Shown: positions 50,854 to 60,349 of the stretch, one piece after another
Position numbering within the stretch: the stretch's first letter is position 1
Layout of the letters: each line of letters opens with the position of its first letter
Source: CANJIV01 sp046330225
GTDB lineage: Bacteria > Actinomycetota > Thermoleophilia > Solirubrobacterales > Solirubrobacteraceae
DNA: 64,000 bases
Direction: 5' to 3'
NCBI GenBank assembly: GCA_046330225.1
Contig: JAXLTD010000004.1
Coordinates: 186,001-250,000, forward strand
Program-made: the position numbers and the translations under genes
The notes under the pieces: generated by a model
Told to the model about the DNA's origin: nothing
Databases searched by the model: none
The model's input: the letters and a program-made list of their open reading frames with translations, nothing else

Positions 50854-52530
50854 GTGGCCGCGTCACGGACGATCTGGCACTGCAGCGCCCGCGGGGCCGT
50901 GGCCGCGGCCCTCGCCGCGGCCCTCGCGCCCGCCGCCCAGGCGGCCCCGCCGCCGCGGGCCGGACGGCCGGCGCCCCCGCCGCTGCTCCTGCCGGCCCCC
51001 GCCGCCGCAGCCGGATCCGCGGGAACGTGGATCGTGGGCGGCCGCCCGGGCGCCGGCACCGCGGCGCTTGCGGCGCGCTTCGACGCGACGCCGCTGCTCG
51101 ACGGCGCCGGCGTCTACGCGGTCCGCCCGGGCCAGGCCCGCGCCTTCGCCGCGGCGCTCCGGGCCGCCGGGCGCCTGACCTTCGCCGAACCGGACGCCCG
51201 CGGCGCGCGCACGCGGACGGCGGCGCCGCCGAACCCGTGGCGGGCGTTCCCAGCCAGCGCGCTGTCGCCGGCCGATCCGCTGACCGGGCGCCAGTGGTGG
51301 CTGCGCGCCGTCGTGCGCGGCCCCCTCGCCCGGCCCGCGGTGACCGCCGCGAGCCCGGTGCTCGCCGTGCTCGACAGCCAGGTCGACGGGCGCCATCCCG
51401 ACATCAGGGGGTCGAACATCCGCCGCGATCGCCCGAGCGTGCTCGACGAGGAGCACGGCACCGCCGTCACCACCGCCGCCGCCGCACCCGACAACGGCGT
51501 CGGCATCGTCGGGATCTGGCCCGGGATGCGCGTCTCGCTCCACACCCAGCCCCTCACGACCGCCGGGATCGTCTCGGCGTTCAACGCGATGATCCGCGAG
51601 CACGCCGCCGTGGCCAACCTCAGCTACGGCGGCGGCGACAGCTTCGCCGAGCGGGTGGCGCAGAACCGCGCCTTCGCCGCCGGAACGCTGCTCGTGGCCG
51701 CCGCCGGCAACGAGTTCGAAGAGGGCAATCCGGTCGAGCACCCCGCCGGCGATCCGCACGTTCTCACGGCCGCCGCCGTGGACCGGACCCTGAAGTCCTC
51801 CTACTTCTCGAACGAGAACGACGGGATCGACCTCTCGGCGCCGGGGGAAGGCGTCCTGCTCGGCGTCCCGCGCGCCTTCGACACCGAGGACGGGCGCCGC
51901 GACGGATACACGGAACTCGACGGCACGAGCTTCGCCTCCCCGATCATCGCCGCCGCGGCCACGTGGGTGCGGGCGGCCCGCCCGTCCCTCACCACGTCGC
52001 AGCTCTTCGACGTCGTCCGCTACTCGGCCCGCGACCTCGGGCCCAAGGGCTGGGAGCCGCGCTACGGCTACGGCCTGCTCGACGTGCGGGCGGCGCTCGC
52101 CGAAAAGGCCCCGCCGCCGGATCCGGGCGAGCCCAACGACGACGTGAGCTGGGTCGACGGCACCTACATCGCGGCCGCCGCGCCGGTGTGGACCCCGGGC
52201 GCCGCGCCGGTGTCCTTCGCGGCCAGCCTCGACCAGTGGGAGGACCCGGCCGACGTCTACCGCGTCGTCGTGCCGCCGGGCGGCCAGGTGACCGTCACCG
52301 CAAAGAGCAGCAGCGGCGACGCGGACCTCCAGCTCTACGCGTCGGGCGCCAAGACGATCTACAAGAACGCCGGCCTGCTGGGGACCTCCAAGCGGCGGGG
52401 GTCCGCCGCCGACACGCTCACCTTCCGCAACACCGGGGCGGCGCCGCGCACCATCCTCGCGGCGGCCTACATCGACTCCGGCGTGGAGCAGCTCGACGCG
52501 AACTACACGCTGTCGGTGCGGGGCGGCTGA
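50854..52530 (+). CDS. Secreted subtilisin-like serine protease (S8)
   Basis: 558 residues. Signal peptide about 10-30 (AVAAALAAALAPAAQAA), an N-terminal propeptide-like region to about 125, then the S8 catalytic domain with Asp174 (AVLDSQVDGRHPD), His201 (EEHGTAV), Asn286 (AAAGNE) and Ser359 (LDGTSFASP). All residues are in place. The C-terminal 110 residues form a PPC-like beta domain (VYRVVVPPGGQVTV, DADLQLYAS), common in secreted S8 proteases. It lies between purB and purC on the same strand, probably a separate unit despite its position. GTG start at 50854. Confidence 0.92.
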   Translation: MAASRTIWHCSARGAVAAALAAALAPAAQAAPPPRAGRPAPPPLLLPAPAAAAGSAGTWIVGGRPGAGTAALAARFDATPLLDGAGVYAVRPGQARAFAAALRAAGRLTFAEPDARGARTRTAAPPNPWRAFPASALSPADPLTGRQWWLRAVVRGPLARPAVTAASPVLAVLDSQVDGRHPDIRGSNIRRDRPSVLDEEHGTAVTTAAAAPDNGVGIVGIWPGMRVSLHTQPLTTAGIVSAFNAMIREHAAVANLSYGGGDSFAERVAQNRAFAAGTLLVAAAGNEFEEGNPVEHPAGDPHVLTAAAVDRTLKSSYFSNENDGIDLSAPGEGVLLGVPRAFDTEDGRRDGYTELDGTSFASPIIAAAATWVRAARPSLTTSQLFDVVRYSARDLGPKGWEPRYGYGLLDVRAALAEKAPPPDPGEPNDDVSWVDGTYIAAAAPVWTPGAAPVSFAASLDQWEDPADVYRVVVPPGGQVTVTAKSSSGDADLQLYASGAKTIYKNAGLLGTSKRRGSAADTLTFRNTGAAPRTILAAAYIDSGVEQLDANYTLSVRGG

Positions 52531-52568
52531 GCGCCCCGGCGGGCCGGGGCGCGCGCCGGGCGCGTTGC

Positions 52569-52574
52569 TAGCAT
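52569..52574 (+). promoter_or_regulatory. purC: -10-like box TAGCAT before purC
   Basis: TAGCAT ends seven bases before GTG 52582 with no ribosome-binding site, marking the start of the purC-purS-purQ-purL unit. Confidence 0.5.
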
Positions 52575-52581
52575 CGCCGCC

Positions 52582-53466
52582 GTGCCCTCCGTCGCCGATC
52601 TTCCCCTCGTCCAGTCCGGGAAGGTCCGGGAGATCTACGACCTGGGCGACCGGCTGCTCATGGTCGCCTCGGACCGCATCTCGACCTACGACGTCGTGCA
52701 TCCGACGCCGATCCCCGACAAGGGCGCCGTCCTCACCGGGCTGTCGGTGTTCTGGTTCGGACGCACCGGCGAGATCGTCCCGAACCACCTGATCTCGGCC
52801 ACCGAGGATGTGCCGGCCGAGGTGCGCGGGCGGGCGCTCGCGGTCCGGAAGCTGGAGATGCTGCCGGTCGAGTGCGTGGTGCGCGGCTACATCACCGGCT
52901 CGGGCTGGAAGGAGTACCAGGCCGCCGGGGAGGTGTGCGGGATCCCGCTGCCCGCCGGCCTCGCGGAGTCCCAGCAGCTGCCCGCGCCGATCTTCACGCC
53001 GGCGACGAAGGCGCAGCAGGGCGACCACGACGAGAACGTCTCGTTCGACCGGGCGGCGGAGATCATCGGGGACCGCGCCCTGGCCGAGCGGCTGCGCGAC
53101 GTGTCGATCGCGCTCTACGAGGCCGGCGCCGAGCACGCGCGCTCAAGGGGGATCATCCTGGCCGACACGAAGTTCGAGTTCGGGCTCGACGCCGACGGCA
53201 CGCTCACCCTCGGCGACGAGGTGCTCACGCCGGACTCCTCGCGCTTCTGGCCCGCCGACCGCTACGAGGTGGGGCGCGGCCAGCCGAGCTTCGACAAGCA
53301 GTTCGTGCGCGACTGGGCCTCGTCCACCGGCTGGGACCGCACGCCGCCGGCGCCGGCCATCCCGGACGAGGTCGTCGGCCAGACGAGCGAGAAGTACCGC
53401 CAGGCCTACGAGCTGATCGCCGGCGAGCCCTTCGCCGCCTGGCAGCAGCGGACGGCCCCGGCGTGA
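52582..53466 (+). CDS. purC: SAICAR synthase
   Basis: 294 residues. Ligates aspartate to CAIR. Motifs GKVREIYDLGDRLLMVASDRISTYD, VECVVRGYITGSGWKEYQ, ILADTKFEFGLD and the SSRFWPADRY region, as in longer PurC proteins. Sits at the head of purC-purS-purQ-purL. The stop overlaps the purS GTG by four bases. Confidence 0.95.
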   Translation: MPSVADLPLVQSGKVREIYDLGDRLLMVASDRISTYDVVHPTPIPDKGAVLTGLSVFWFGRTGEIVPNHLISATEDVPAEVRGRALAVRKLEMLPVECVVRGYITGSGWKEYQAAGEVCGIPLPAGLAESQQLPAPIFTPATKAQQGDHDENVSFDRAAEIIGDRALAERLRDVSIALYEAGAEHARSRGIILADTKFEFGLDADGTLTLGDEVLTPDSSRFWPADRYEVGRGQPSFDKQFVRDWASSTGWDRTPPAPAIPDEVVGQTSEKYRQAYELIAGEPFAAWQQRTAPA

Positions 53467-53711
53467 GAGCCCGGATCCTGGTGCGGCCCAAGGCGGGCAT
53501 CCTGGACCCCCAGGGCCAGGCGGTCGAGCGGGCGCTGCCCGCGCTCGGCTTCGCGGGCGTGGCGAACGTCCACGTCGGCCGCCTGATCGAGCTCGACGTC
53601 GAGGACCCGGCGCAGCTGCCGGCCATGTGCGAGCGGCTGCTGGCGAACCCCCTCATCGAGGACTACGAGATCGTCGGCGCCGACGGCGCGGCCGGCCCCG
53701 CGGCGCCGTGA
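53463..53711 (+). CDS. purS: FGAM synthase subunit PurS
   Basis: 82 residues, the small subunit that bridges PurQ and PurL in the three-component FGAM synthetase. KAGILDPQGQAVERALPALGF, VGRLIELDVE and LANPLIEDYEI fit the family. GTG start overlapping purC (GTGA), and stop overlapping purQ (GTGA). An acidic-free Ala/Pro tail follows the core. Confidence 0.93.
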   Translation: MRARILVRPKAGILDPQGQAVERALPALGFAGVANVHVGRLIELDVEDPAQLPAMCERLLANPLIEDYEIVGADGAAGPAAP

Positions 53712-54382
53712 CGATCGGCGTCATCCGGTTCCCCGGCTCCTGTGACGAGGTCGACGCCGTGCTCGCGGCCCGGCGCGTCGGCGACGCCGAGCTGCTCTGG
53801 CACGGCGACCGCGACCTGCACGGCGTCGACGCGGTGATCGTGCCGGGCGGCTTCTCCTACGGCGACTACCTCCGGGCCGGCGCGATCGCCCGCTTCTCCC
53901 CGATCATGGAGTCGGTGGCCGCGTTCGCCGCGGAGGGCGGGCCGGTCTTCGGGATCTGCAACGGGTTCCAGGTGCTCTGCGAGGCCGGCCTGCTGCCGGG
54001 AGCGCTGCTGCCCAACGCGGGCCGGCGCTTCCTCTGCCGCCAGGTGAGCCTCGTCGTGGAGAACACGGCCTCGGCCTGGTCGGGCGCGGCGATCGCGGGC
54101 GAGCGGCTCTCGATCCCGGTCAAGCACGCCGACGGCCGCTACTTCGCCCCCGAGGCCGATCTCGACGCGCTCGAGGCGGCGGGGCAGGTGCTGGTCCGCT
54201 ACGCCCCGGGCGAGAACCCCAACGGCTCGGCGCGCGACATCGCCGGGGTCGTGAACGCGGCGGGCAACGTCGCCGGCCTCATGCCGCATCCCGAGCACGC
54301 GGTCGACCCGCTCACCGGCTCCGAGGACGGGCTGCGGTTCTTCGCCTCGGTGCGCGACCACCTCTCCGCCGTTGCCGCCTGA
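53708..54382 (+). CDS. purQ: FGAM synthase glutaminase PurQ
   Basis: 224 residues. Class I glutamine amidotransferase: nucleophile Cys84 in GICNGFQVL, His and Glu in MPHPEHAVDP. GGFSYGDYLRAG is the oxyanion segment. Releases ammonia for PurL. GTG overlap with purS. Its last codons overlap the TTG start of purL by 11 bases. Confidence 0.95.
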   Translation: MTIGVIRFPGSCDEVDAVLAARRVGDAELLWHGDRDLHGVDAVIVPGGFSYGDYLRAGAIARFSPIMESVAAFAAEGGPVFGICNGFQVLCEAGLLPGALLPNAGRRFLCRQVSLVVENTASAWSGAAIAGERLSIPVKHADGRYFAPEADLDALEAAGQVLVRYAPGENPNGSARDIAGVVNAAGNVAGLMPHPEHAVDPLTGSEDGLRFFASVRDHLSAVAA

Positions 54383-56579
54383 CGCCGCCGCCCCCCCGAC
54401 GCACCGCGAACTCGGCCTCACCGACGCCGAGTACGGGCTGATCTGCGACAAGCTCGGGCGCGAGCCCAACGGCGTCGAGCTGGCGATGTTCTCCCTGCTG
54501 TGGAGCGAGCACTGCGCCTACAAGCACTCCAAGAAGCTGCTGCGCCGCCTGCCCACCGAGGGGCCGCGGGTCGTCATGGGGCCGGGTGAGAACGCCGGGG
54601 CCGTCGACGTCGGCGGCGGGCTGGCCGTCGCCTTCAAGGTCGAATCCCACAACCACCCGAGCGCCGTCGAGCCGTTCCAAGGCGCGGCCACGGGCGTCGG
54701 CGGGATCCTCCGCGACGTGTTCGCCGTCGGCGCCCGCCCGATCGCGGTGCTCGACTCGCTGCGGTTCGGCGAGCTCGAGGGCCCGGGCGCCGGGCGCACG
54801 CGCTACCTGCTGGACCGCGCCGTGGCCGGGATCGGCCACTACGGCAACTCCATCGGCGTCCCGACGGTCGGCGGCGAGGTCTACTTCGAAGGGCCCTATG
54901 CCCAGAACTGCCTGGTCAACGCGATGTGCCTGGGCCTGGCCGAGTCCGACCGGCTCATCCGCTCGGCGGCGGCGGGGCCCGGCAACGTGCTCGTCCTGTT
55001 CGGTGCGCGCACCGGTCGCGACGGGATCGGCGGCGCCTCGGTGCTGGCGAGCGCCGAGCTCGACGAGGCCGACGAGGCCAAGCGGCCGTCGGTGCAGATC
55101 GGCGACCCGTTCGAGGAGAGCCGGCTGCTCGAGTGCTCGCTCGAGCTGCTCGACGCCGGACTGCTCGTCTCGCTCCAGGACCTCGGCGCCGCGGGCCTGA
55201 CCTCGTCGGCCTCGGAGATGGCCAGCAAGGGCGGGGTCGGGGTCGACCTCGACGTGGCGGCCGTGCCGCTGCGGGAGGCCGACATGGAGCCGTTCGAGGT
55301 GATGGTGTCCGAGTCCCAGGAGCGGATGCTCTGCGTCGTGGAGCCAGCCCGGGTCGACGCCGTGCTCGAGGTCTGCGCGAAGTGGGAGGTGCTGGCGACC
55401 CCGATCGGCGCCGTCACCGACACCGGCCGGTTCCGGGTGCTGAAGAACGGCCGGACCGTCGGCGACGTCCCGGTCGCGGCGCTCGTGGACGACTGCCCGC
55501 TCTACGACCTGGCGCCCGCGCCGCCGGCGGCGCCGCTCTACCCGGCGCCGCCGCGCACGCTGGAGTCCGATGCCGACGCGGGCGCGGTGCTGCTCGCCCT
55601 GCTCGGCTCGCCCAACCTCGCCTCGCGCCGCCCGCTGTTCGAGCAGTACGACTCGATCGTCCAGTCGCGGACGGTCCGCCGGCCCGAGCAGGCCGACGCC
55701 GCCGTGCTGCTCCTCCCCGGCGGCGGGGCGCTCGCGGTCTCGATCGACGGAAACGGCCGGCGGGTGGCCTGCGACCCGTACGCCGGCGCCGCCGAAGCCG
55801 TGGCCGAGTGCGCCGCCAACCTCGCCTGCGTCGGGGCCGAGCCGCTTGGCCTGACGAACTGCCTGAACTTCGGCAACCCGGAGAAGCCGCACATCGCCTG
55901 GCAGCTCAGCCAGGCCGTCGAGGGGCTCGCCGACGCCTGCACCGCCTTCGGCGCGCCGGTCGTCGGCGGAAACGTCTCCCTTTACAACGAGGGCCCCGAG
56001 GGCCCGATCTATCCGACGCCGGTCGTGGGCATCGTCGGCGAGCTGCCTGACGCGGCTGCCGCCGGCCGGATGGGCTTCCGGCAGGCCGGCCACGCCATCG
56101 CGCTGTGCGGCCCGTTCGTCCCGCACCTGCCCGGCTCCGAGCTGGCCAAGCTGCGCGGGGACGAGCTGCCCGACGGCCTGCCCGCCCCCGACCTCGGCGC
56201 CCTCGCCCGGGCGGCCGCGGCCGTTCGGGAGGCCGTGCGGGCCGGGGCGGTCGCCAGCGCCCACGACGTCGCCGGAGGCGGCGTCGCGGTGGCGATCGCC
56301 GAGTCCTGCCTCGCCGGCGAGCTCGGCGCGGCGGTCGACGTCGGGCCGTCCGACGAGGGCCCGCTGCGCTGGCTGTTCGGCGAAGGCCCCGGCGGCTACG
56401 TGCTCTCGGGCGAGCGCGCCGCGCTCGAAGCCTTGGCCTCCGAGGACCTCGAGGTGTTCGTTTGCGGCGAGGTGGGCGGCGACCGCATCGCGATCGCCTG
56501 CGGCGTCCCCGCCGCCGACGTCTCCCTCGCCGACGCGCAGGCCGCCTTCGCCGGCGGCCTGGCCGGGGCGTTCGCCTGA
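54372..56579 (+). CDS. purL: FGAM synthase PurL, small type
   Basis: 735 residues, the short PurL that needs separate PurS and PurQ. SEHCAYKHSKKLL near the N-terminus, GVGGILRDVFAVGARP, GGKGGVGVDLDV-like DLGAAGLTSSASEMASKGG, then a second half with NCLNFGNPEKPHIAWQ. Start TTG 54372 overlaps purQ by 11 bases; no ATG nearby preserves the N-terminus (THRELGLTDAEYGLI). Confidence 0.95.
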   Translation: MPPDAAAPPTHRELGLTDAEYGLICDKLGREPNGVELAMFSLLWSEHCAYKHSKKLLRRLPTEGPRVVMGPGENAGAVDVGGGLAVAFKVESHNHPSAVEPFQGAATGVGGILRDVFAVGARPIAVLDSLRFGELEGPGAGRTRYLLDRAVAGIGHYGNSIGVPTVGGEVYFEGPYAQNCLVNAMCLGLAESDRLIRSAAAGPGNVLVLFGARTGRDGIGGASVLASAELDEADEAKRPSVQIGDPFEESRLLECSLELLDAGLLVSLQDLGAAGLTSSASEMASKGGVGVDLDVAAVPLREADMEPFEVMVSESQERMLCVVEPARVDAVLEVCAKWEVLATPIGAVTDTGRFRVLKNGRTVGDVPVAALVDDCPLYDLAPAPPAAPLYPAPPRTLESDADAGAVLLALLGSPNLASRRPLFEQYDSIVQSRTVRRPEQADAAVLLLPGGGALAVSIDGNGRRVACDPYAGAAEAVAECAANLACVGAEPLGLTNCLNFGNPEKPHIAWQLSQAVEGLADACTAFGAPVVGGNVSLYNEGPEGPIYPTPVVGIVGELPDAAAAGRMGFRQAGHAIALCGPFVPHLPGSELAKLRGDELPDGLPAPDLGALARAAAAVREAVRAGAVASAHDVAGGGVAVAIAESCLAGELGAAVDVGPSDEGPLRWLFGEGPGGYVLSGERAALEALASEDLEVFVCGEVGGDRIAIACGVPAADVSLADAQAAFAGGLAGAFA

Positions 56580-56692
56580 CCGCGATCATCCCGCTCGTTG
56601 CGCCCGATGCCCCGCCGGGGCCGACGGTCGCCGGTGCTAGGCTGACCTCCCACGGGCCGCCGCCCCGGCGCGGCGCTCGCGGGCGTTACCCA

Positions 56693-58126
56693 ATGGGCCA
56701 CGACCTCGATCCCCGCGACGGACCGCGCGACGAGTGCGGCGTCTTCGGCGTCTACGCGCCTGAGCACGACGTCCACACCCTCGCGTATTTCGCGCTGTAC
56801 GCGCTTCAGCACCGCGGGCAGGAGTCCGCGGGCATCGCGAGCGTCCAGAACGGCCACATCATGACCGTGCGCGACCTCGGCCTCGTGAGCCAGGTCTTCG
56901 ACCAGCAGAAGCTCAACGCGCTGAAGGGCGACATGGCGATCGGCCACGTGCGCTACTCCACCACGGGCTCGAGCGCGTGGGAGAACGCCCAGCCGGTCCA
57001 CCGCTCCGACCGCCGCGAGCTGGCCCTCGCCCACAACGGCAACCTGATCAACGCCGTCGAGCTGCACGCCGAGCTGCGCGAGCGCGGCGTGTCGTTCCGC
57101 TCGACGTCGGATTCGGAGATCATCGCCGCGCTGCTCTCGACCCACGAGGCCGAGCGGATCGAGGACGCGGTCGCCGACGTCCTGCCTCGCCTGCAAGGCG
57201 CCTTCTCGACCGTCGTGATGACGCGCGAGGGTGTCGTCGCCTTCCGCGATCCCGCCGGCCTGCGCCCGCTGTCGCTCGGGCGCCTCGGCGACCGGTTCTG
57301 CGTCGCCAGCGAGACGTGCGCCTTCGACCTCATCGGCGCGACCCACGTCCGCGACGTCCAGCCCGGCGAGCTCGTGTCGATGACCGAGGGCGGCCTGGAG
57401 CAGAAGACCGTCGTGCGCTCCGAGCGCCGCGCCTTCTGCATCTTCGAGCACATCTACTTCGCCCGTCCCGACTCCCGGCTGGAGGGCAACCGCACCCAGG
57501 TCTCGCGCCGCAAGATGGGCGAGATCCTCTGGCGCGAGGCGCCGATCGACGCCGACGTGATCATCCCCGTGCCGGACTCCGGCAACCCGGCGGCCGCGGG
57601 CTACTCGCGCGCCTCGGGGATCCCCCGCGACGACGGTCTGATCAAGAACCGCTACATCGCCCGGACGTTCATCCAGCCGGGCCAGGAGCTGCGCAAGCAC
57701 GGCCTGCGGCTGAAGTTCAACCCGATGCCCGAGGTGGTCGGCGGCAAGCGGATCGTCGTCGTGGACGACTCGATCGTCCGCGGCAACACCACCCGCCAGA
57801 TCGTGCAGATGCTCCGCGACGCCGGGGCTTCTCAGGTCCACATGCGGATCTCGGCCCCGCCGATCCGCCACCCCTGCCACTACGGCATCGACATGTCGAC
57901 CAGCGAGGAGATGGTCGCCCACGGGCGCACCGTCGAAGAGATCGCCGCCGAGCTCGGCTGCGACTCGCTGGCCTACCTCTCGCTCGAAGGGGTCTACGAG
58001 GCGATCCGCTCGACCCGCTCGACCCACTGCGATGCGTGCTTCACCGGCGAATACCCGCTCGACGGCACCGCGACCGCGAACGGGAAGTTCGCGCTCGAGC
58101 AGGACCTGCCGCTCGTGCGGGCCTAG
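56693..58126 (+). CDS. purF: Amidophosphoribosyltransferase
   Basis: 477 residues, committed step of purine synthesis. Start ATG 56693 gives a 14-residue propeptide that ends before DECGVFGVY; Cys15 would become the N-terminal nucleophile after cleavage, as in other PurF proteins. Glutaminase motifs HRGQESAGIA and RYSTTGSS, then PRTase VVDDSIVRGNTTRQ. C-terminal Cys (THCDACFTGEYP) and upstream CIFEHIYFARPDS fit the 4Fe-4S type. TAGGCT lies about 50 bases upstream, in the 113-base gap after purL. Confidence 0.95.
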   Translation: MGHDLDPRDGPRDECGVFGVYAPEHDVHTLAYFALYALQHRGQESAGIASVQNGHIMTVRDLGLVSQVFDQQKLNALKGDMAIGHVRYSTTGSSAWENAQPVHRSDRRELALAHNGNLINAVELHAELRERGVSFRSTSDSEIIAALLSTHEAERIEDAVADVLPRLQGAFSTVVMTREGVVAFRDPAGLRPLSLGRLGDRFCVASETCAFDLIGATHVRDVQPGELVSMTEGGLEQKTVVRSERRAFCIFEHIYFARPDSRLEGNRTQVSRRKMGEILWREAPIDADVIIPVPDSGNPAAAGYSRASGIPRDDGLIKNRYIARTFIQPGQELRKHGLRLKFNPMPEVVGGKRIVVVDDSIVRGNTTRQIVQMLRDAGASQVHMRISAPPIRHPCHYGIDMSTSEEMVAHGRTVEEIAAELGCDSLAYLSLEGVYEAIRSTRSTHCDACFTGEYPLDGTATANGKFALEQDLPLVRA

Positions 58127-58146
58127 CCGGACCCGCCGCGCGGCGC

Positions 58147-58374
58147 CTACGTCTGCGTCTTGCGCTTCGTGAGCCGGTCCGCTGCCGCGCGGTCGTTGCC
58201 GAGCGTGCTCTCGCCGCGGGCCTGGGTGGCCGAGTCGTAGGGGTTGCCGTAGGGGCGCTGGTTGATCGCGCTGCCGGTGCGGGAGAAGAGGCCGAAGACG
58301 ATCCCGACGAGCAGCACGACGATGACAATCGCGAAGATCCAGGCGCCGCCGGCGAAGGCGAGGGGGGTGACCAT
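58147..58374 (-). CDS. Small single-pass membrane protein
   Basis: 75 residues. One helix (about 9-31, FAGGAWIFAIVIVVLLVGIVF) then a polar tail rich in Asn/Arg/Lys (RPYGNPYDSATQARG, LTKRKTQT). Orientation by the positive-inside rule puts the tail in the cytoplasm. ATG 58374 has GGAG ten bases upstream. Convergent with purF. Function unknown; small proteins of this type are often missed in annotations. Confidence 0.62.
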   Translation of the reverse strand: MVTPLAFAGGAWIFAIVIVVLLVGIVFGLFSRTGSAINQRPYGNPYDSATQARGESTLGNDRAAADRLTKRKTQT

Positions 58375-58502
58375 CGTGTCTGCGCTCCGTGGGTTCGGGG
58401 TGGACGGTGTCTTCTCCGAGGGTCCCGCGCAGCCGGCCGCCCCGCTGTGACATGACCCACACGGGCCGCGCACGGGGGCGCCCGTCCCGCCGCGTGCGCC
58501 GC

Positions 58503-58508
58503 TACGGT
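58503..58508 (+). promoter_or_regulatory. recQ: -10-like box TACGGT before recQ
   Basis: TACGGT ends eight bases before GTG 58517, with no ribosome-binding site, within the 142-base divergent gap 58375-58516. Confidence 0.45.
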
Positions 58509-58516
58509 GGGCTGTC

Positions 58517-60349
58517 GTGGATCTCGATGCCGCCCTGCGCGAGCACTTCGGCTTCCCGGCCTTCCGCCCCGGCCAGCGCGAGGCATGCGCTGCCGCGCTC
58601 GCCGGCCGCGACGTGCTCGTCGTCATGCCCACCGGCGCGGGCAAGTCGCTGTGCTACCAGTTGCCCGCGCTCGTCCGGGACGACCTGACGATCGTCGTCT
58701 CCCCGCTGGTCTCGCTGATGGCCGACCAGGTCGGGGCGCTGGAGCGGGCGGCGCCCGGTCGGGCCGCGCTCGTCAACGCCCAGCAGGACCTCGACGCCAA
58801 CCGCGACGCCATCGACCGCGCCGTGTCCGGGGAGCTGCGCCTGCTCTACGTGGCCCCGGAGCGGTTCGCCTCGCCGGGCTTCGTGGAGCGGATCTCGCAC
58901 GCCAGGCTCGGGCTGTTCGTCGTCGACGAGGCCCACTGCGTCTCGCAGTGGGGCCACGACTTCCGCCCCGACTACTTCCGGCTGGGCGACGCTGCCCGCT
59001 ACCTCGGCGCCGAGGCGATCGTCGCCTCGACCGCCACGGCGACGCCCCAGGTTGCCGCCGACGTCGCGGTGCGCCTGGGCCTGCGCGACCCGGTCCAGGT
59101 CAGCACCGGGTTCGACCGGCCCGCCCTCTCGTTCGGCGTGATCCCCTGCCGGACCGCCGCCGATCGCGACCAGCGGGTCGCCGCGGCGCTCGCCGAGCCC
59201 GGGGCGCTCCCGGCGATCGTGTACGCCGGCACGCGCAAGGCGACCGACGCGCTGGCCCGGGACCTGTCGGCGGCGCTGGGCGTGGAGGCCGTCGCCTACC
59301 ACGCGGGCCTCGGGCGGGAGGAGCGGGCCGGCGCCCAGCGGCGGTTCATGGACGGCGAGGTGCCGCTGGTGGTCGCCACGAACGCCTTCGGGATGGGCGT
59401 GGACAAGGCCGACGTGCGCACGGTCTGCCACGCGGCGGTCCCCGGGTCCCTCGAGGCCTACTACCAGGAGGCCGGGCGCGCGGGCCGCGACGGCCAGCCC
59501 GCCCGGGCGCTGCTCTTCTCCCAGCCCAAGGACAAGGGGCTGCACGTCTTCTTCATCGAGCGGGCGGCGGTGGACGACGCCGCGTTCGCCCAGGTCGCCC
59601 GCGCGCTGGAGCGCCACGCCGACGCCGGCGGCCGCTACGACCTCGATGTCCGCGCGCTCACGGGGGTCGTCGGCGGGGAGGAGGACGCCGCGCGCGCGGT
59701 CATCGGCTACCTGGCCCGGGCCGGCGTCGTGCGCCCGTCGCCGTCCCCGGTGGACCGCGTCGCCGGCCGGCTGACCGGGCCCTGCGACGGCCGGGCGATC
59801 GCGGCCTGCCGCACCGCGGCCCGCGACGTCGAGCGCGCGCGCTGGAAGCAGTACCGGACGATGTGGGCCTACGTGGAGCAGCCGGCCTGCCGGCGCCGGG
59901 CGATCCTCCGGCACTTCGGCGACCCCGCCGAGCCGGCCCCGACGGTCCCGTGCTGCGACGTCTGCGACCCGTCGGTGCTGCCGGCCGAGCCGCCGGAGCG
60001 GGCGGCGGCGCCGGGCCGCGGCCGCGCGGGCCGATCGGGCGCCGGACGGTCGCGGGGCGGACGCGGCGCCGGGCCGCGGACGGTGCAGCTCGATCCCGGC
60101 GAGCTGGACGCCGCGATCCTCGAGGTGGTGGCGTCGGCGCGGCCCGGGGTCGGTCGCACGCGGGCGGTGGAGATCCTGCGCGGCGGCCGTTCGAAGGTCA
60201 TCGCCGAGCACAGCTACGACGGCCTGCCGCCCTACGGCGCCTTCGCGCACCTGACCCGCGAGGAGGTGCTCGGCCGGGTGGACGAGCTCCTCGACGAGGG
60301 CGCCCTGCGGTCGACTGGCGGCCGGTTCCCCAAGCTCACCGCGGCATGA
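58517..60349 (+). CDS. recQ: ATP-dependent DNA helicase RecQ
   Basis: 610 residues. RecQ-type superfamily 2 helicase: motif I TGAGKSLCYQLPALV, DEAH-box DEAHCVSQWGHDFRPDY, motif VI QEAGRAGRDG. Zinc-binding domain ACRRRAILRHF and PCCDVCDPS (about 455-490), then a winged-helix-like C-terminal region. A Gly/Arg-rich linker (about 500-530) precedes it. HRDC is not obvious. GTG start at 58517. Acts in recombination repair; it sits between purF and purN, and its stop overlaps the purN ATG (ATGA). Confidence 0.93.
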   Translation: MDLDAALREHFGFPAFRPGQREACAAALAGRDVLVVMPTGAGKSLCYQLPALVRDDLTIVVSPLVSLMADQVGALERAAPGRAALVNAQQDLDANRDAIDRAVSGELRLLYVAPERFASPGFVERISHARLGLFVVDEAHCVSQWGHDFRPDYFRLGDAARYLGAEAIVASTATATPQVAADVAVRLGLRDPVQVSTGFDRPALSFGVIPCRTAADRDQRVAAALAEPGALPAIVYAGTRKATDALARDLSAALGVEAVAYHAGLGREERAGAQRRFMDGEVPLVVATNAFGMGVDKADVRTVCHAAVPGSLEAYYQEAGRAGRDGQPARALLFSQPKDKGLHVFFIERAAVDDAAFAQVARALERHADAGGRYDLDVRALTGVVGGEEDAARAVIGYLARAGVVRPSPSPVDRVAGRLTGPCDGRAIAACRTAARDVERARWKQYRTMWAYVEQPACRRRAILRHFGDPAEPAPTVPCCDVCDPSVLPAEPPERAAAPGRGRAGRSGAGRSRGGRGAGPRTVQLDPGELDAAILEVVASARPGVGRTRAVEILRGGRSKVIAEHSYDGLPPYGAFAHLTREEVLGRVDELLDEGALRSTGGRFPKLTAA